Positions 29,864 to 39,920 are shown, counted from the first letter of the stretch. The stretch: 64,000 nt of DNA from Alkalicoccus daliensis (GCF_900103955.1 NZ_FNIL01000001.1:372001-436000); one strand, 5' to 3'. The notes: generated by a model not told the origin, from the sequence alone. Translations and numbers: made by a program.

Positions 29864-31696
29864 ATGAGGCGCATTATTAAAATGGAAGACCACCTATCAA
29901 ACAAAATAGCTGCAGGAGAGGTGGTGGAGCGCCCCGCTTCTGTAGTAAAAGAACTTGTTGAAAACGGGATAGATGCAAACAGTTCTAAAATTCGTGTGGA
30001 TGTGGAAGATGGAGGCCTGGGTAAAATACGCATTCTCGACAACGGGGAAGGAATTGAAAAAGAAGACCGGGAAACAGCTTTCTACAGGCATGCGACGAGT
30101 AAAATACACAGCGACCGGGATTTATTCAGAATTCGAACGTTAGGTTTTCGCGGCGAAGCTCTTCCGAGTATTGCTTCCGTTTCAAAAATGACGCTCACTT
30201 CCTCCACTGACGGGCAGGAAGGAGAAACATTAAAAATTGAAGGGGGAGAAATAAAAGAGCGTAAAGCTTCACCACCACGCCAGGGAACTGAAATTATCGT
30301 CGAAGATCTTTTTTACAATACCCCAGCCCGGTTAAAATATTTAAAAAGTGTCCACACAGAGATAGGACATATAAGTGACGTTATAAATAGGATGGCGCTG
30401 TCCCATCCGGAAATAGCTTTTGAGCTGTACCATAACGATAAAAACTTGCTGAAAACGGCAGGACAGGGGGATCTGCTCAGGGTGCTCCACGCGATTTATG
30501 GAAAATCTGTAGTAAAAGGAATGAAAAAGCTGGAAGCGTCTTCCGCTGATTTTCAAGTCTCAGGTTATGCTGCAGAGCCGGGCCATGCCAGATCTAACCG
30601 GTCCTATATGACAATTGTAATAAATGGGAGATATGTGAAAAATATAGCAGTTTCCAAAGCAGTGCAGGCTGGGTATAATACGCTGCTGCCGATTGGAAAA
30701 TATCCGATTGTGTGTCTTCATATTACGCTGAATCCAATGTTAATAGATGTAAATGTCCACCCTTCTAAAATGGAAGTAAGGCTAAGTAAAGAGCAGGCTT
30801 TACAGAAATTAATTCAGGATTCTTTAAAAAGTTTATGGTCGTATGACCCGATCGTTCCGGAAATGAAACCGCCAAAGCAAAAAAAACCAGCCGCAGAACA
30901 GCTTCAGTTTTCGTTCGAGGCAGAAAGTGCTTCTAATATCCAGGAGGAAACCCGCAGTTCTGAACAGGAAAGACAAGTTTCTGCCTATAAAGAGCCGGAA
31001 TTCACTCAATTAGAAAATAAAGTAAATGAATCTGCGGAGAAACATGCTCCTGAAAATAATTTTCAAGTAAGTGAATCCGATCGCCAAGCAGCAGAAAACA
31101 GTAATAATAAAAGAATTCCCTCACTTTATCCAATCGGACAGCTGCACGGTACTTATATATTAGCCCAGAACGAGCAGGGATTTTATATGATTGATCAGCA
31201 CGCGGCCCAGGAGAGAATTAATTACGAATTTTATTTAAGAAAGCTCGCTGATCCTCCAAAAGAAACACAGGAGCTGTTAGTTCCTATAACTTTGCACTTA
31301 AATGGGATAGAAGCAGCTATCATTGAACAGCATACACTTGAATTGGAAAAGGTAGGAGTATTTGCAGAACCTTTTGGTACGAACACATTTCTTATCAGAT
31401 CATACCCCAGCTGGTTTCCAGCAGGTGAAGAGAAAAGTACACTGGAAGAAATTATTGAACAGATTAAAGAAGTGAAAAATATCCAGCTGGATAAGCTGAG
31501 AAATGATGCAGCAGCGATGATGGCCTGCAAGGCTGCGATTAAAGCAAATCATCGACTTCAGGTTTCAGATATGCATGCGTTAATTGAAGAATGGAGAAAA
31601 TGCCAGGATCCTTTTACCTGTCCGCACGGGAGACCAGTAATGATTCAATATTCTCTTTATGAAATTGAAAAAATGTTTAAACGGGTGATGAATTAA
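29864..31696 (+). CDS. mutL: DNA mismatch repair endonuclease MutL
   Basis: 610 residues. GHKL ATPase motifs ELVENGIDA, DNGEGI and GFRGEALPSIASVS are in the first 110 residues; an acidic variable linker spans about 330-420. The C-terminal dimerisation/endonuclease domain has DQHAAQER, ACKAAIKA and CPHGRP, the metal motifs of the nicking-type MutL found in bacteria lacking MutH. Its stop overlaps the next start (TAATG). Confidence 0.96.
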   Translation: MRRIIKMEDHLSNKIAAGEVVERPASVVKELVENGIDANSSKIRVDVEDGGLGKIRILDNGEGIEKEDRETAFYRHATSKIHSDRDLFRIRTLGFRGEALPSIASVSKMTLTSSTDGQEGETLKIEGGEIKERKASPPRQGTEIIVEDLFYNTPARLKYLKSVHTEIGHISDVINRMALSHPEIAFELYHNDKNLLKTAGQGDLLRVLHAIYGKSVVKGMKKLEASSADFQVSGYAAEPGHARSNRSYMTIVINGRYVKNIAVSKAVQAGYNTLLPIGKYPIVCLHITLNPMLIDVNVHPSKMEVRLSKEQALQKLIQDSLKSLWSYDPIVPEMKPPKQKKPAAEQLQFSFEAESASNIQEETRSSEQERQVSAYKEPEFTQLENKVNESAEKHAPENNFQVSESDRQAAENSNNKRIPSLYPIGQLHGTYILAQNEQGFYMIDQHAAQERINYEFYLRKLADPPKETQELLVPITLHLNGIEAAIIEQHTLELEKVGVFAEPFGTNTFLIRSYPSWFPAGEEKSTLEEIIEQIKEVKNIQLDKLRNDAAAMMACKAAIKANHRLQVSDMHALIEEWRKCQDPFTCPHGRPVMIQYSLYEIEKMFKRVMN

Positions 31697-32496
31697 TGAT
31701 GACACCGGGTTCTTTTATAACTACTGGTGTGAAAAATGCGGAACATATGGAAGAAAAAGCAAGAAGTTTAGCCGAAACATATGGCTTAACATTTATAAAA
31801 CGAAATAAATATTCAGTGAAGGAAATAATTAAAAAACATGATGGTCCACTGTTTGTATTAACACAGGATAAACTAACTTACTACAGTGCGGATAACAAGC
31901 CCCCGCTGTTTTACCACCCAAATATTGCTGCTGTCCGTGCAAAAAACTGGAGGAACATCCAGAAAGATCTTTTAGTTGAAGCTTGTAACTTAAAAGCGGG
32001 TGACAAAATTATTGATGGAACACTGGGTCTTGGAGCAGATAGCCTTATCCTGGCTCTTGCCGGTGGAAAACATACGAAAGTAACTTCAGTGGAGAAAAAT
32101 CAAGTTACAGCAATGTTGGTACGAGAAGGTTTGAAAAGTTATGCAATGCCATTCGAGGCGCTTCAGGAGGCCGCGAAAAGAATTAAAGTAGTTAATGCTG
32201 AAGCATGCACATATTTAAAAACTTTGGATGATAATTCGGTAGATATTGTTTATTTTGATCCAATGTTTGAATCCACCCTGGATACCTCGAGTGGTATGCA
32301 GACGCTCCGCCATTACGCAGACCACCAGGGCTTAACAGCCAACTTAATTGAAGAAGCAAAAAGGGTGGCATTAAAGCGGGTAGTAGTGAAAGCCAGACAT
32401 TCCAGTTCTATATTTAAAGACTTTGGATTCTTTAGAATTGCACGAAGCAATATTAAATCCGTTCATTACGGTTATATTTCTTTAAAGGAGGTGTGA
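31696..32496 (+). CDS. Class I SAM-dependent methyltransferase, RsmJ-like (DUF548)
   Basis: 266 residues. SAM motif I is IIDGTLGLGADSLILA; a DPMF motif (VDIVYFDPMFE) follows at the motif IV position. This fits the PF04445 family containing E. coli RsmJ (16S rRNA guanine N2 methyltransferase), but the N-terminal ~90 residues differ, so target RNA is unproven. Overlaps mutL by one base and lies 2 bases before miaA, so it is cotranscribed with both. Confidence 0.75.
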   Translation: MMTPGSFITTGVKNAEHMEEKARSLAETYGLTFIKRNKYSVKEIIKKHDGPLFVLTQDKLTYYSADNKPPLFYHPNIAAVRAKNWRNIQKDLLVEACNLKAGDKIIDGTLGLGADSLILALAGGKHTKVTSVEKNQVTAMLVREGLKSYAMPFEALQEAAKRIKVVNAEACTYLKTLDDNSVDIVYFDPMFESTLDTSSGMQTLRHYADHQGLTANLIEEAKRVALKRVVVKARHSSSIFKDFGFFRIARSNIKSVHYGYISLKEV

Positions 32497-32498
32497 GT

Positions 32499-33428
32499 TT
32501 GAAGCAGCCTCTCATTGTAATTGCAGGACCTACTGCAGTTGGTAAAACTGAGACAGGAATTAAGTTGGCCAAAAAATTTAATGGTGAAATAATCAGCGGG
32601 GATTCGATGCAGGTCTACCGCAAAATGGATATTGGAACAGCAAAAGCTACAAAAGATGAACAAAATCTCGTTCCTCATCATTTAATTGATATTCTATCAC
32701 CAGAGGAAAATTTCTCTGCAGCTGATTTTAAGGAGAAAGCTGAAAAGGCGATAAATAAGATCAGCTCAAAAAATAAACTTCCTATTATCGTGGGGGGCAC
32801 CGGGCTTTATATTCAAAGCCTGCTGTATAATTATTCTTTTTCTGAATCGAAAGAAAATATGGTATACAGAAAAGAGCTGGAGGAAATACTGGAGCGCAAT
32901 GGGAAAAATTATTTGTATGCTTTGCTGCAGGAAAAAGACCCGGAATCTGCAGAGAAAATACATTTTAATAATTCGCGCCGGATCATCCGGTCGCTGGAAA
33001 TTATCCATCAGACCGGTGCTCCAGTGAAAGCAATGGAAGAACAAAAACTGGAAAGTAAGTACGATGTTCTTATCATCGGATTAACGATGAATAGAGAATT
33101 ATTGTATCAAAGAATCAACGAAAGAGTCGATCTGATGCTCGAAAACGGATTGTTGGAAGAAGTAGAAAACCTTATAAAAGACGGTGCAGAAAATTATTCC
33201 TCTATGAAAGCGATAGGATATAAGGAGCTCATTCCATACATTAAAGGGCGGATTTCGCTGGAAGAAGCTGCAGATAATTTAAAGCAGAATTCCCGCCGTT
33301 TCGCCAAGAGGCAGCTTACCTGGTTTCGGAACAAAATGCCTGTCCAATGGTTTGATGTGACCGAAAACAGGGAAGGAAAAATAAAAGATATTGAAAGATA
33401 TATAGCAGAAAGTCTCCAAAAGAGATAA
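32499..33428 (+). CDS. miaA: tRNA dimethylallyltransferase
   Basis: Adds the dimethylallyl group to A37 of tRNAs reading UNN codons, the substrate for MiaB. 309 residues. P-loop AGPTAVGKTE near residue 9, SGDSMQVYRKMDIGTAK and the GTGLYIQSLL segment are diagnostic. TTG start at 32499 lies 5 bases after AAGGAGGTG, which is inside the end of the preceding gene. Confidence 0.94.
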   Translation: MKQPLIVIAGPTAVGKTETGIKLAKKFNGEIISGDSMQVYRKMDIGTAKATKDEQNLVPHHLIDILSPEENFSAADFKEKAEKAINKISSKNKLPIIVGGTGLYIQSLLYNYSFSESKENMVYRKELEEILERNGKNYLYALLQEKDPESAEKIHFNNSRRIIRSLEIIHQTGAPVKAMEEQKLESKYDVLIIGLTMNRELLYQRINERVDLMLENGLLEEVENLIKDGAENYSSMKAIGYKELIPYIKGRISLEEAADNLKQNSRRFAKRQLTWFRNKMPVQWFDVTENREGKIKDIERYIAESLQKR

Positions 33429-33553
33429 ACTTTATATAAGGCTTTGTCTAACTTCTGGTTCAGCAGGCAGAATGCCATTGGATTTAATTTAGATATAGGT
33501 GTATCGTTTAGAAGACAGAGCTTTTATTAATAGAATAAAGAGGGGGAATTTAC

Positions 33554-33793
33554 ATGAAACAGCAACCAGTAAATATTCAAGATCAATTTTTAAATCAATT
33601 ACGCAAAGAGAGCATTCCGGTTACTGTGTTTTTGTTAAATGGATTTCAGCTGCGCGGACTTGTCAAAAGCTTTGATAATTTCACGGTGATACTTGACACA
33701 GACGGCAAGCAGCAACTTGTTTATAAACATGCTATTTCTACTTTTTCCCCTCAGAGAAATGTTCAGCTTCAACAGGAAAAATCTTCTTCTTAG
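33554..33793 (+). CDS. hfq: RNA chaperone Hfq
   Basis: 79 residues. Sm1 motif [20 protein letters not shown] and Sm2 YKHAIST are clear, giving the hexameric small-RNA-binding ring. ATG follows GAGGGGGAA. It sits between miaA and hflX, as in many bacteria. Confidence 0.97.
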   Translation: MKQQPVNIQDQFLNQLRKESIPVTVFLLNGFQLRGLVKSFDNFTVILDTDGKQQLVYKHAISTFSPQRNVQLQQEKSSS

Positions 33794-33810
33794 TTTTATA
33801 CAAGCGATAA

Positions 33811-33846
33811 ACAACCCGGAAGAGAATTCTCTCCGGGGTTTTTCAT
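33811..33846 (+). terminator. Terminator after hfq
   Basis: AACCCGGA pairs with TCCGGGGTT, followed by TTTC. Confidence 0.75.
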
Positions 33847-33873
33847 CATGGAAAGAAAGAGGTGGCACACAAT

Positions 33874-35127
33874 ATGACAGAGCACCACGACGAGGAAAGA
33901 GTAATATTGGTTGGAGTAAACAGAAAAGGTGGAGACGATGATGCTTTTCATCACCGTCTGGATGAATTAAAGGCCCTTGTATCTACCGCGGGTGGAGAAA
34001 CCGTTGGTATAATGACCCAGTCCATGGATAATCCCCGCACTGGTACATATTTAGGAAAAGGGAAATTAGAGGAATTAGCATTGGCTGCAGAAGAGTGGGA
34101 AAGTGACTTGATTGTCTTTAATGATGAATTAACTCCTTCACAATTAAGAAATATTACTGAAAAACTAGAAACGCCGGTCATTGACCGTACACAGCTGATT
34201 CTCGATATTTTCGCACAGAGAGCAAACTCTAGAGAAGGGAAACTTCAGGTAGAACTGGCACAGATGAATTATACGCTTCCGAGGCTGAGAGGGCAGGGGC
34301 ATGTATTATCCAGACTCGGAGGAGGAATCGGCACAAGAGGACCCGGGGAAACGAAACTTGAAACAGACCAGCGGCATATCAGGGACAGAATAACTGAATT
34401 AAAACGACAGCTTGATCAGGTAGCGAAACACCGCATACAGTACAGGGAGAACCGAAAAGGAAACAATGTTTTTCAAGTCGCTTTGATTGGGTACACAAAT
34501 GCTGGAAAATCTACGTTGCTGAATAAGCTTGCCTCTGCAGAAGTATTAATGGAAGACAAGTTATTTGCTACACTGGACCCTACAACGAAAAAAATTAAAC
34601 TTCCATCAGGTTTTGACTTCCTGCTTACAGATACTGTAGGTTTTATTCAACAGCTTCCTACAACATTAGTGGCAGCTTTCAGGTCTACCCTGGAAGAAGT
34701 AAAAGAGGCTGATTATCTGCTCCATGTAGTGGATGCTTCCCATCCTGATGCGGATAATCACGAAGTATCAGTGCATAAATTATTAAAAGAACTGGATGCA
34801 GAACACATCCCGGTGCTGACAGTTTACAATAAAAGAGACAGAATACAAGGGGATTTTATCGCTTCAGCTGATTCAGGGAATTCAATACTGATCAGTGCCA
34901 ATGAAGCAGAAGATTTAAAAGATCTAATGAATAGGCTGGAAGAGGCAGTGATTGCAGAATTCAAGCCGTATATATCCAGGTTTCATGCAAAAGAAGGCAA
35001 ATGGCTTCACAGGTTACGCGAAGAAACGATTATGAATAAAGAAATTTTTTATGAAGAAGACGAGACATTTGAGGTGCGTGGGTATGCTTCCCCGTCTTCT
35101 TCCATTTTTCATGAAATTCAAAAATAG
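33874..35127 (+). CDS. hflX: Ribosome-associated GTPase HflX
   Basis: 417 residues. N-terminal nucleotide/ribosome-binding domain with RGGGIGTRGPGETKLE-like glycine-rich stretch (residues about 148-165), then G1 GYTNAGKS, G3 DTVGF and G4 NKRD. HflX splits stalled or idle ribosomes. ATG 33874 is chosen behind AGAGGTGG; GTG 33862 lies within that site. Confidence 0.93.
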   Translation: MTEHHDEERVILVGVNRKGGDDDAFHHRLDELKALVSTAGGETVGIMTQSMDNPRTGTYLGKGKLEELALAAEEWESDLIVFNDELTPSQLRNITEKLETPVIDRTQLILDIFAQRANSREGKLQVELAQMNYTLPRLRGQGHVLSRLGGGIGTRGPGETKLETDQRHIRDRITELKRQLDQVAKHRIQYRENRKGNNVFQVALIGYTNAGKSTLLNKLASAEVLMEDKLFATLDPTTKKIKLPSGFDFLLTDTVGFIQQLPTTLVAAFRSTLEEVKEADYLLHVVDASHPDADNHEVSVHKLLKELDAEHIPVLTVYNKRDRIQGDFIASADSGNSILISANEAEDLKDLMNRLEEAVIAEFKPYISRFHAKEGKWLHRLREETIMNKEIFYEEDETFEVRGYASPSSSIFHEIQK

Positions 35128-35138
35128 AGAGGTGGGAA

Positions 35139-35165
35139 AAGAAACAGTAGATGCTACTGTTTCTT
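35139..35165 (+). promoter_or_regulatory. 12-bp perfect hairpin over the ynbB start region
   Basis: AAGAAACAGTAG (35139-35150) pairs perfectly with 35154-35165, leaving a three-base loop that is exactly ATG. It lies just after the GAGAGGTGG ribosome site, so folding of the mRNA would hide the first possible start codon of the next gene. Confidence 0.6.
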
Positions 35166-36422
35166 AGTGGACAAATGAATGAAATAAACGAACGTGCTGA
35201 CAAGGTTCATCAGGAACTCTTGCCGAAATTTTTTGAAATGGGAAAAGTAGTGGAACACAACCAGGCAAAGGTGTTAAATGCTTTTAAAAAAGCTGGAGTT
35301 TCAGATTTTCACTTCCAGGCGTCTACAGGATATGGATATGATGACGCGGGCAGGGAAACGCTGGAAAAAGTTTATGCAGATGTTTTTAATGCAGAAGCAG
35401 CAATTGTGCGAAATCAAATTGTTTCAGGAACTCATGCTATCAGTACAGCGCTATTCGGTATACTGCGGCCGGGGGACGAGCTGTTATATGTAACGGGACG
35501 TCCATACGATACGCTGGAAGAAGTTATAGGAATCCGGGGAAAGAAAAATGCAGGCTCACTGAATGAATTCGGTATAACTTACCGGGAGGTTCCTTTATCC
35601 GAAGGGAAAATTGATATCAAAAAAATCCTGTCAACTATTAAGCCGCATACAAAAATCATCGGTATGCAGCGTTCCTGCGGTTATGGGGACCGTCCGTCAA
35701 TCGGAATAGAAGAATTAAGAGAAGCGATAAGTTCTATAAAAAAAGTATACCCACAGATAGTTATCTTTGTAGATAATTGTTACGGAGAGTTTGTGGAAAC
35801 TTTAGAACCTACCGATGCAGGTGCTGATCTGGTAGCGGGATCTTTAATCAAAAACCCAGGCGGCGGAATTGCAAAGTCAGGCGGTTATATTGTTGGAAGA
35901 AAAAAACTTATTGAGCAATGCGGTAACAGGCTGACGGCACCGGGAATTGGTCTGGAAGGCGGTGCTTCTCTCGGAACGCTTCTTGATATGTTTCAGGGAT
36001 TTTTCCTCGCACCCCATGTAGTCGGAGAATCTTTAAAGGGAGCTGTTTTTTCTTCTGCTCTGCTCTCGTCTTTTGGAATGACAACTTCCCCTGGTCCTGA
36101 CGAGCAACGCACAGATTTAATACAGTCAGTGTCCTTCCCAAATAGAGAAGCTATGATTTTGTTCTGTCAGGAAATTCAGGCGCATTCTCCAGTAGATGCG
36201 CATGTAAAGCCTTATCCCTCGGCAATGCCGGGCTATGAAAGTGAAGTAATTATGGCTGCAGGAGCTTTTATCCAGGGGGCAAGTATTGAGCTTTCTGCAG
36301 ATGGTCCTTTAAGAGAACCTTACAAAGCATATGTCCAGGGCGGATTAACGTTTGAACATATTAAAATAGCTGTAACGGCATCACTGGTTTCTTTGTATGA
36401 AAAAGAAATACTTACCGTATAA
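35151..36422 (+). CDS. ynbB: YnbB-like methionine gamma-lyase family protein (PLP)
   Basis: PLP-dependent Cys/Met-metabolism-related protein ('aluminum resistance protein' family), up to 423 residues. The PLP lysine lies in GSLIKNPGGGI and the aspartate in FVDNCYGEF. Two starts are possible: ATG 35151, whose codon is the loop of a 12-bp hairpin 15 bases after the ribosome site, or ATG 35175, which has no good ribosome site. True activity in this family is not firmly established. Same position after hflX as in B. subtilis. Confidence 0.82.
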   Translation: MLLFLSGQMNEINERADKVHQELLPKFFEMGKVVEHNQAKVLNAFKKAGVSDFHFQASTGYGYDDAGRETLEKVYADVFNAEAAIVRNQIVSGTHAISTALFGILRPGDELLYVTGRPYDTLEEVIGIRGKKNAGSLNEFGITYREVPLSEGKIDIKKILSTIKPHTKIIGMQRSCGYGDRPSIGIEELREAISSIKKVYPQIVIFVDNCYGEFVETLEPTDAGADLVAGSLIKNPGGGIAKSGGYIVGRKKLIEQCGNRLTAPGIGLEGGASLGTLLDMFQGFFLAPHVVGESLKGAVFSSALLSSFGMTTSPGPDEQRTDLIQSVSFPNREAMILFCQEIQAHSPVDAHVKPYPSAMPGYESEVIMAAGAFIQGASIELSADGPLREPYKAYVQGGLTFEHIKIAVTASLVSLYEKEILTV

Positions 36423-36534
36423 TTCAGGGATATTAAGAGGAAATTGGTTTCTCACTGAGCAGATTTCTAAAATTCCGTTTTTATAACCTTAAAACAGGCA
36501 CAACGACTTTAAATGCATTGTCAGAAAATTTCCC

Positions 36535-36551
36535 TGTTAGATAATCTGACA
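36535..36551 (+). promoter_or_regulatory. GlnR/TnrA box upstream of glnA
   Basis: TGTTAGATAATCTGACA is a perfect match to TGTNA-N7-TNACA, the nitrogen-control operator of Bacillus, 108 bases before glnA. No glnR gene is present in the usual place next to glnA. Confidence 0.85.
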
Positions 36552-36658
36552 AAGTACCACATTTTGTTTTGCAAGTTAGTTAGTATACAGTTATCGCAGA
36601 AATCAAAGTACAATCATAATTATTTCTGCATAGTATATTGAAGGAGGAGAATGATTGC

Positions 36659-38002
36659 ATGAGTAAAACGACAAGAGAAGACATTATGAAATGGGCTGAG
36701 GAGGAAGACGTTAAGTTTATCCGCCTCCAATTTACAGATTTACTGGGAACTATTAAAAACGTAGAGATTCCGGTAGATCAACTTGAAAAAGCACTTGATA
36801 ATCTGATGATGTTTGACGGATCTTCCATCGAAGGTTTTGTTCGCATAGAAGAATCAGATATGTACTTACACCCGGATCTTGATACTTGGGTTGTCTTCCC
36901 TTGGACTCCTGAAAAAGGTAAAGTGGCACGTTTAATTTGTGATATCCATAATCCGGATAAGGATCACACACCATTTGAAGGTGACCCTCGCGGTATATTA
37001 AAGAACGTATTAAAAGAAGCAGAAGATCTTGGATTTACTGACTTCAATATTGGACCAGAGCCTGAATTTTTCTTGTTCAAAAATGATGAAAAAGGTGAAC
37101 CAACACTTGAATTAAATGATAAGGGTGGATATTTTGACCTTGCGCCTACAGATTTAGGTGAAAACTGCCGCCGTGATATCGTATTAGAACTGATAGATAT
37201 GGGATTTGAAATTGAAGCTTCCCACCATGAAGTAGCTCCAGGTCAGCATGAGATCGACTTTAAATATGCGGATGCTGTAACTACTGCAGATAATATTCAG
37301 ACATTTAAACTGGTAGTAAAAACAATTGCACGTAAGCACGGACTTCATGCGACATTTATGCCAAAACCTTTGTTCGGTGTAAACGGTAATGGTATGCACG
37401 CGAATATGTCTCTTTTCCGTGGACCTAAAGATAATGCTTTCTATGATGAGTCTGCCGAAAATGGACTTAGTGAAATAGCTATGCAGTTCCTTGCAGGAAT
37501 TTTAAAGCATGCAGATGCGTTTACAGCAATTACTAACCCTACTGTAAACTCTTATAAGCGACTGGTTCCAGGATATGAAGCACCTTGCTATATTGCCTGG
37601 TCCATGCGTAACCGTTCACCACTTGTGCGAGTCCCATCTTCACGTGGATTAAGCACGCGTATTGAAGTACGCAGTGTTGACCCTGCAGCGAATCCTTATC
37701 TTGCAATGGCTGCTCTTCTTGCTGCTGGTCTTGATGGAGTACGTAAGAAACTAACTCCTCCTGAAGAAACTAACCGCAATATTTATGCAATGGATGCTGA
37801 TGAGCGAGCTGCAGAAGGCATTGAAGCACTTCCGTCTTCTCTGCAGGAAGCAATTCAGGCACTTTCCAAGAACGAAACGATTACAAAGTCCCTCGGTGCA
37901 CATGCGCTGGAGCACTTTATTGAACTGAAAGAAATTGAGTGGGATATGTTTGCAACCCAGGTTCACCCTTGGGAGCGCGAGCAGTATATGCAGCAGTTTT
38001 AA
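36659..38002 (+). CDS. glnA: Glutamine synthetase, type I
   Basis: 447 residues; makes glutamine from glutamate, ammonia and [21 protein letters not shown], the [10 protein letters not shown] stretch and the NRSPLVRVP loop are seen. The length and lack of an adenylylation segment fit the GSI-alpha (Bacillus) form, controlled by feedback and by GlnR/TnrA. ATG 36659 follows AAGGAGGAG. The gene stands alone, without glnR upstream. Confidence 0.96.
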   Translation: MSKTTREDIMKWAEEEDVKFIRLQFTDLLGTIKNVEIPVDQLEKALDNLMMFDGSSIEGFVRIEESDMYLHPDLDTWVVFPWTPEKGKVARLICDIHNPDKDHTPFEGDPRGILKNVLKEAEDLGFTDFNIGPEPEFFLFKNDEKGEPTLELNDKGGYFDLAPTDLGENCRRDIVLELIDMGFEIEASHHEVAPGQHEIDFKYADAVTTADNIQTFKLVVKTIARKHGLHATFMPKPLFGVNGNGMHANMSLFRGPKDNAFYDESAENGLSEIAMQFLAGILKHADAFTAITNPTVNSYKRLVPGYEAPCYIAWSMRNRSPLVRVPSSRGLSTRIEVRSVDPAANPYLAMAALLAAGLDGVRKKLTPPEETNRNIYAMDADERAAEGIEALPSSLQEAIQALSKNETITKSLGAHALEHFIELKEIEWDMFATQVHPWEREQYMQQF

Positions 38003-38004
38003 TG

Positions 38005-38047
38005 GGAAGTACCCTGGTATCGATATGATTCCAGGGTACTTTTTTTG
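38005..38047 (+). terminator. Terminator after glnA
   Basis: AAGTACCCTGG pairs with CCAGGGTACTT and is followed by seven T. Confidence 0.95.
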
Positions 38048-38166
38048 TATTTATTAGATTGAAATATACGAAGACTCTATTGAGTTTAAATAAAAAAACG
38101 TGAGTTTAATATGCAGATAACAAGGTTAACATAAATACAAAGAGTCTTTTACAGGAGGTGAAGGCA

Positions 38167-38358
38167 TTGACTAAGTATGTTGAGTACCTGATTGGCGAAG
38201 AAAAAGAGGGGGCAATTGTTCCGAAAGATAACATCATACATTCTATTGAGCTGGATATTCAGGGGGATAAAGGAGAAGACAAGGATTATATAGCTGGAGC
38301 AATTGCAAAAGAAATCGGCATTCCATTAGAGAAAGTTTTAGTAGGAACTATTTATTAA
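38167..38358 (+). CDS. Small hypothetical protein (63 aa)
   Basis: TTG at 38167 lies 6 bases after a strong AGGAGGTG site, and the 63-residue product is acidic, without a membrane segment or cysteine (start MTKYVEYLIGEEKEG). I do not recognise a family. The good ribosome site and amino acid composition make it a credible gene between glnA and the repeat region. Confidence 0.6.
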   Translation: MTKYVEYLIGEEKEGAIVPKDNIIHSIELDIQGDKGEDKDYIAGAIAKEIGIPLEKVLVGTIY

Positions 38359-38442
38359 TTATCAATTTCCTATTCTTTCGCTTACTCTCCCTGATTAAAT
38401 ATAAATTGCTTAATATAAAGCTGCCTTAACAATAAGAGTTTG

Positions 38443-38800
38443 TTTGAAAGAAGTATAATACCGTTGCTCCACTTTAGGAGAGGCTTACCTAAGGGCTTGT
38501 TCTCGACTAATTTTGGCGAAAAGAACGTCCGCCAAAATGGATTCTCCAACTGCTCTCATCCTTTGGGCTACACAGCAGTATTAATTTTCATACTTCATGG
38601 TGCAAAAATTTTGCATGGGTGTCTCTGTTAAAGTTGTCGGTTGATAAAAGACAGTATGCACCTGTGCTCCGTCTGCTACTGAGAAATCCTTCAGCTATCC
38701 CTTGGGAGAAGCAGGGTTCTGTGCAGCCCATCCAAGTAAGACAAAGACCGTCTTTCTTGGATTCAAGATCCCGGCAGGCTTTCCATTTGCTTTTCGGGAT
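38443..38800. repeat. Dispersed repeat, copy inverted relative to 56960-57312
   Basis: Reads the reverse complement of 56960-57312 with high identity over about 350 bases: shared blocks include AAGGGCTTGTTCTCG, CGTCCGCCAAAATGGATTCT, CATACTTCATGGTGCAAAAA and GTCTTTCTTGGATTCAAGAT. No transposase gene or clear terminal repeats; it looks like a non-autonomous or decayed element. Confidence 0.85.
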
Positions 38801-38829
38801 CATCTAGAGTGCAAGATGAACTTTCGGTC

Positions 38830-39035
38830 GTCACGCTTTCTTTTTCCGCAGGCGTCTAACCGCCTTATCCATGCTTTTTCGTTTGAAAGCTCAAAGAGAG
38901 GCGATAATCTGCTTCGGTTTTGAAGAGGTAGAACGAAGCGAAAACCGGCGGACGTCTGTTTAGAGAGCGATGACTGCTTCGCTCGACCAGCAGCCATCTT
39001 CACCAAAAATGTGAAGATGGCTTTTAGATTATTTG
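38830..39035. repeat. Dispersed repeat with conserved hairpin, related to 62140-62390
   Basis: In reverse complement it aligns with 62264-62380 (CCGACCAAAT, CTGGTCGAGCG, GTTTTCGCTTCGT blocks). Contains a perfect 12-bp hairpin with 7-base loop at 38992-39022 (arm AGCCATCTTCAC). Confidence 0.8.
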
Positions 39036-39145
39036 GTCGGATTCATCAATGCTTCCGGCGGTGAAAGTTCACTAAAGCTGGGAATATCCCGAACTGAAGC
39101 AAAGTTTCTCTTGATAGCAGCAATGAACGATAACAGAGCCTAATA

Positions 39146-39187
39146 TAAAAAAGGGCCTCGGATGCAATAAACATCCGGGGCCCTTGC
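39146..39187 (-). terminator. Terminator after lexA
   Basis: On the minus strand AAGGGCCCCGGATG pairs with CATCCGAGGCCCTT followed by a T-run. Confidence 0.92.
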
Positions 39188-39189
39188 AT

Positions 39190-39816
39190 TTAATGAATAC
39201 TTCGGAACACACCAATTACTTTTCCTAATACTTGAACGTAATCAAGAATAATAGGATCTAACGAAGCGTTTTCCGGCTGAAGGCGAAAATGGTTAGCTTC
39301 TTTAAAAAATCTTTTTACAGTAGCTTCATTATCTTCTGTCATCGCTACGATAATATCACCATTATCTGCATACTGCTGCTGGCGCACTACTACATAATCA
39401 CCATCGAAAATACCAGCCTCAATCATGGAATCACCGGATATCTCCAAAATGAAAGATTCCTCATCCTGTACAAAACTTGCCGGCATTGGAAGATATTCTT
39501 CCACATTCTCAATAGCAGTGATAGGCTGACCGGCAGTAACTTTACCAATAACCGGTACAGAAATAGAATGTGTCTGAGGGAAAGAACTTTCCAGTCCTTC
39601 TTCCTGGCCCATTACTTCAATTGCCCGGGGCTTTGTAGGATCTCTCCGTATATACCCCTTTTTCTCAAGTCTGGATAAGTGACCATGAACAGTCGAGCTG
39701 GAAGCTAAACCGACAGCTTCCCCAATTTCTCTCACAGAGGGAGGGTATCCCTTATCCCGGACCTCTGCGCGGATAAAATCCAGGATTGCCTGCTGACGCG
39801 TGGACAATTTAGTCAA
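39190..39816 (-). CDS. lexA: SOS repressor LexA
   Basis: 208 residues. N-terminal winged helix ([27 protein letters not shown]), Ala-Gly cleavage site in VTAGQP, catalytic Ser in SGDSM and Lys in ATVKRF. TTG at 39816 is the likely start behind AGAGGTG; the frame continues to 39825 without a better site. Divergent from yneA-yneB with LexA boxes between, so it should be autoregulated. Confidence 0.97.
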   Translation of the reverse strand: MTKLSTRQQAILDFIRAEVRDKGYPPSVREIGEAVGLASSSTVHGHLSRLEKKGYIRRDPTKPRAIEVMGQEEGLESSFPQTHSISVPVIGKVTAGQPITAIENVEEYLPMPASFVQDEESFILEISGDSMIEAGIFDGDYVVVRQQQYADNGDIIVAMTEDNEATVKRFFKEANHFRLQPENASLDPIILDYVQVLGKVIGVFRSIH

Positions 39817-39906
39817 TAAAAACACCTCTTTTAAGTTATTTATTTATATCAACGACATTATCATCGAAAACGTTAAAATAATTATAACATGAGAACAAAG
39901 GTTTCG

Positions 39907-39920
39907 CAAACGTCCGTTCT
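39907..39920 (+). promoter_or_regulatory. LexA box 1, lexA-yneA intergenic
   Basis: CAAACGTCCGTTCT fits CGAAC-N4-GTTCG with two outer mismatches; nearest to lexA. Confidence 0.75.

Larger units (their letters stand above)
38359..39145. other. Gene-free region rich in dispersed repeats
   Basis: No credible coding sequence. Contains two repeat blocks (38443-38800 and 38830-39035). Open frames in it have no ribosome sites and run across the repeat in several frames. The last part leads to the lexA terminator. Confidence 0.7.

Noticed and set aside
38588-39006. Several 60-75 residue open frames on both strands
   Set aside because: They lie in repeat sequence with no ribosome sites, and homologous copies of the repeat do not keep the frames open.
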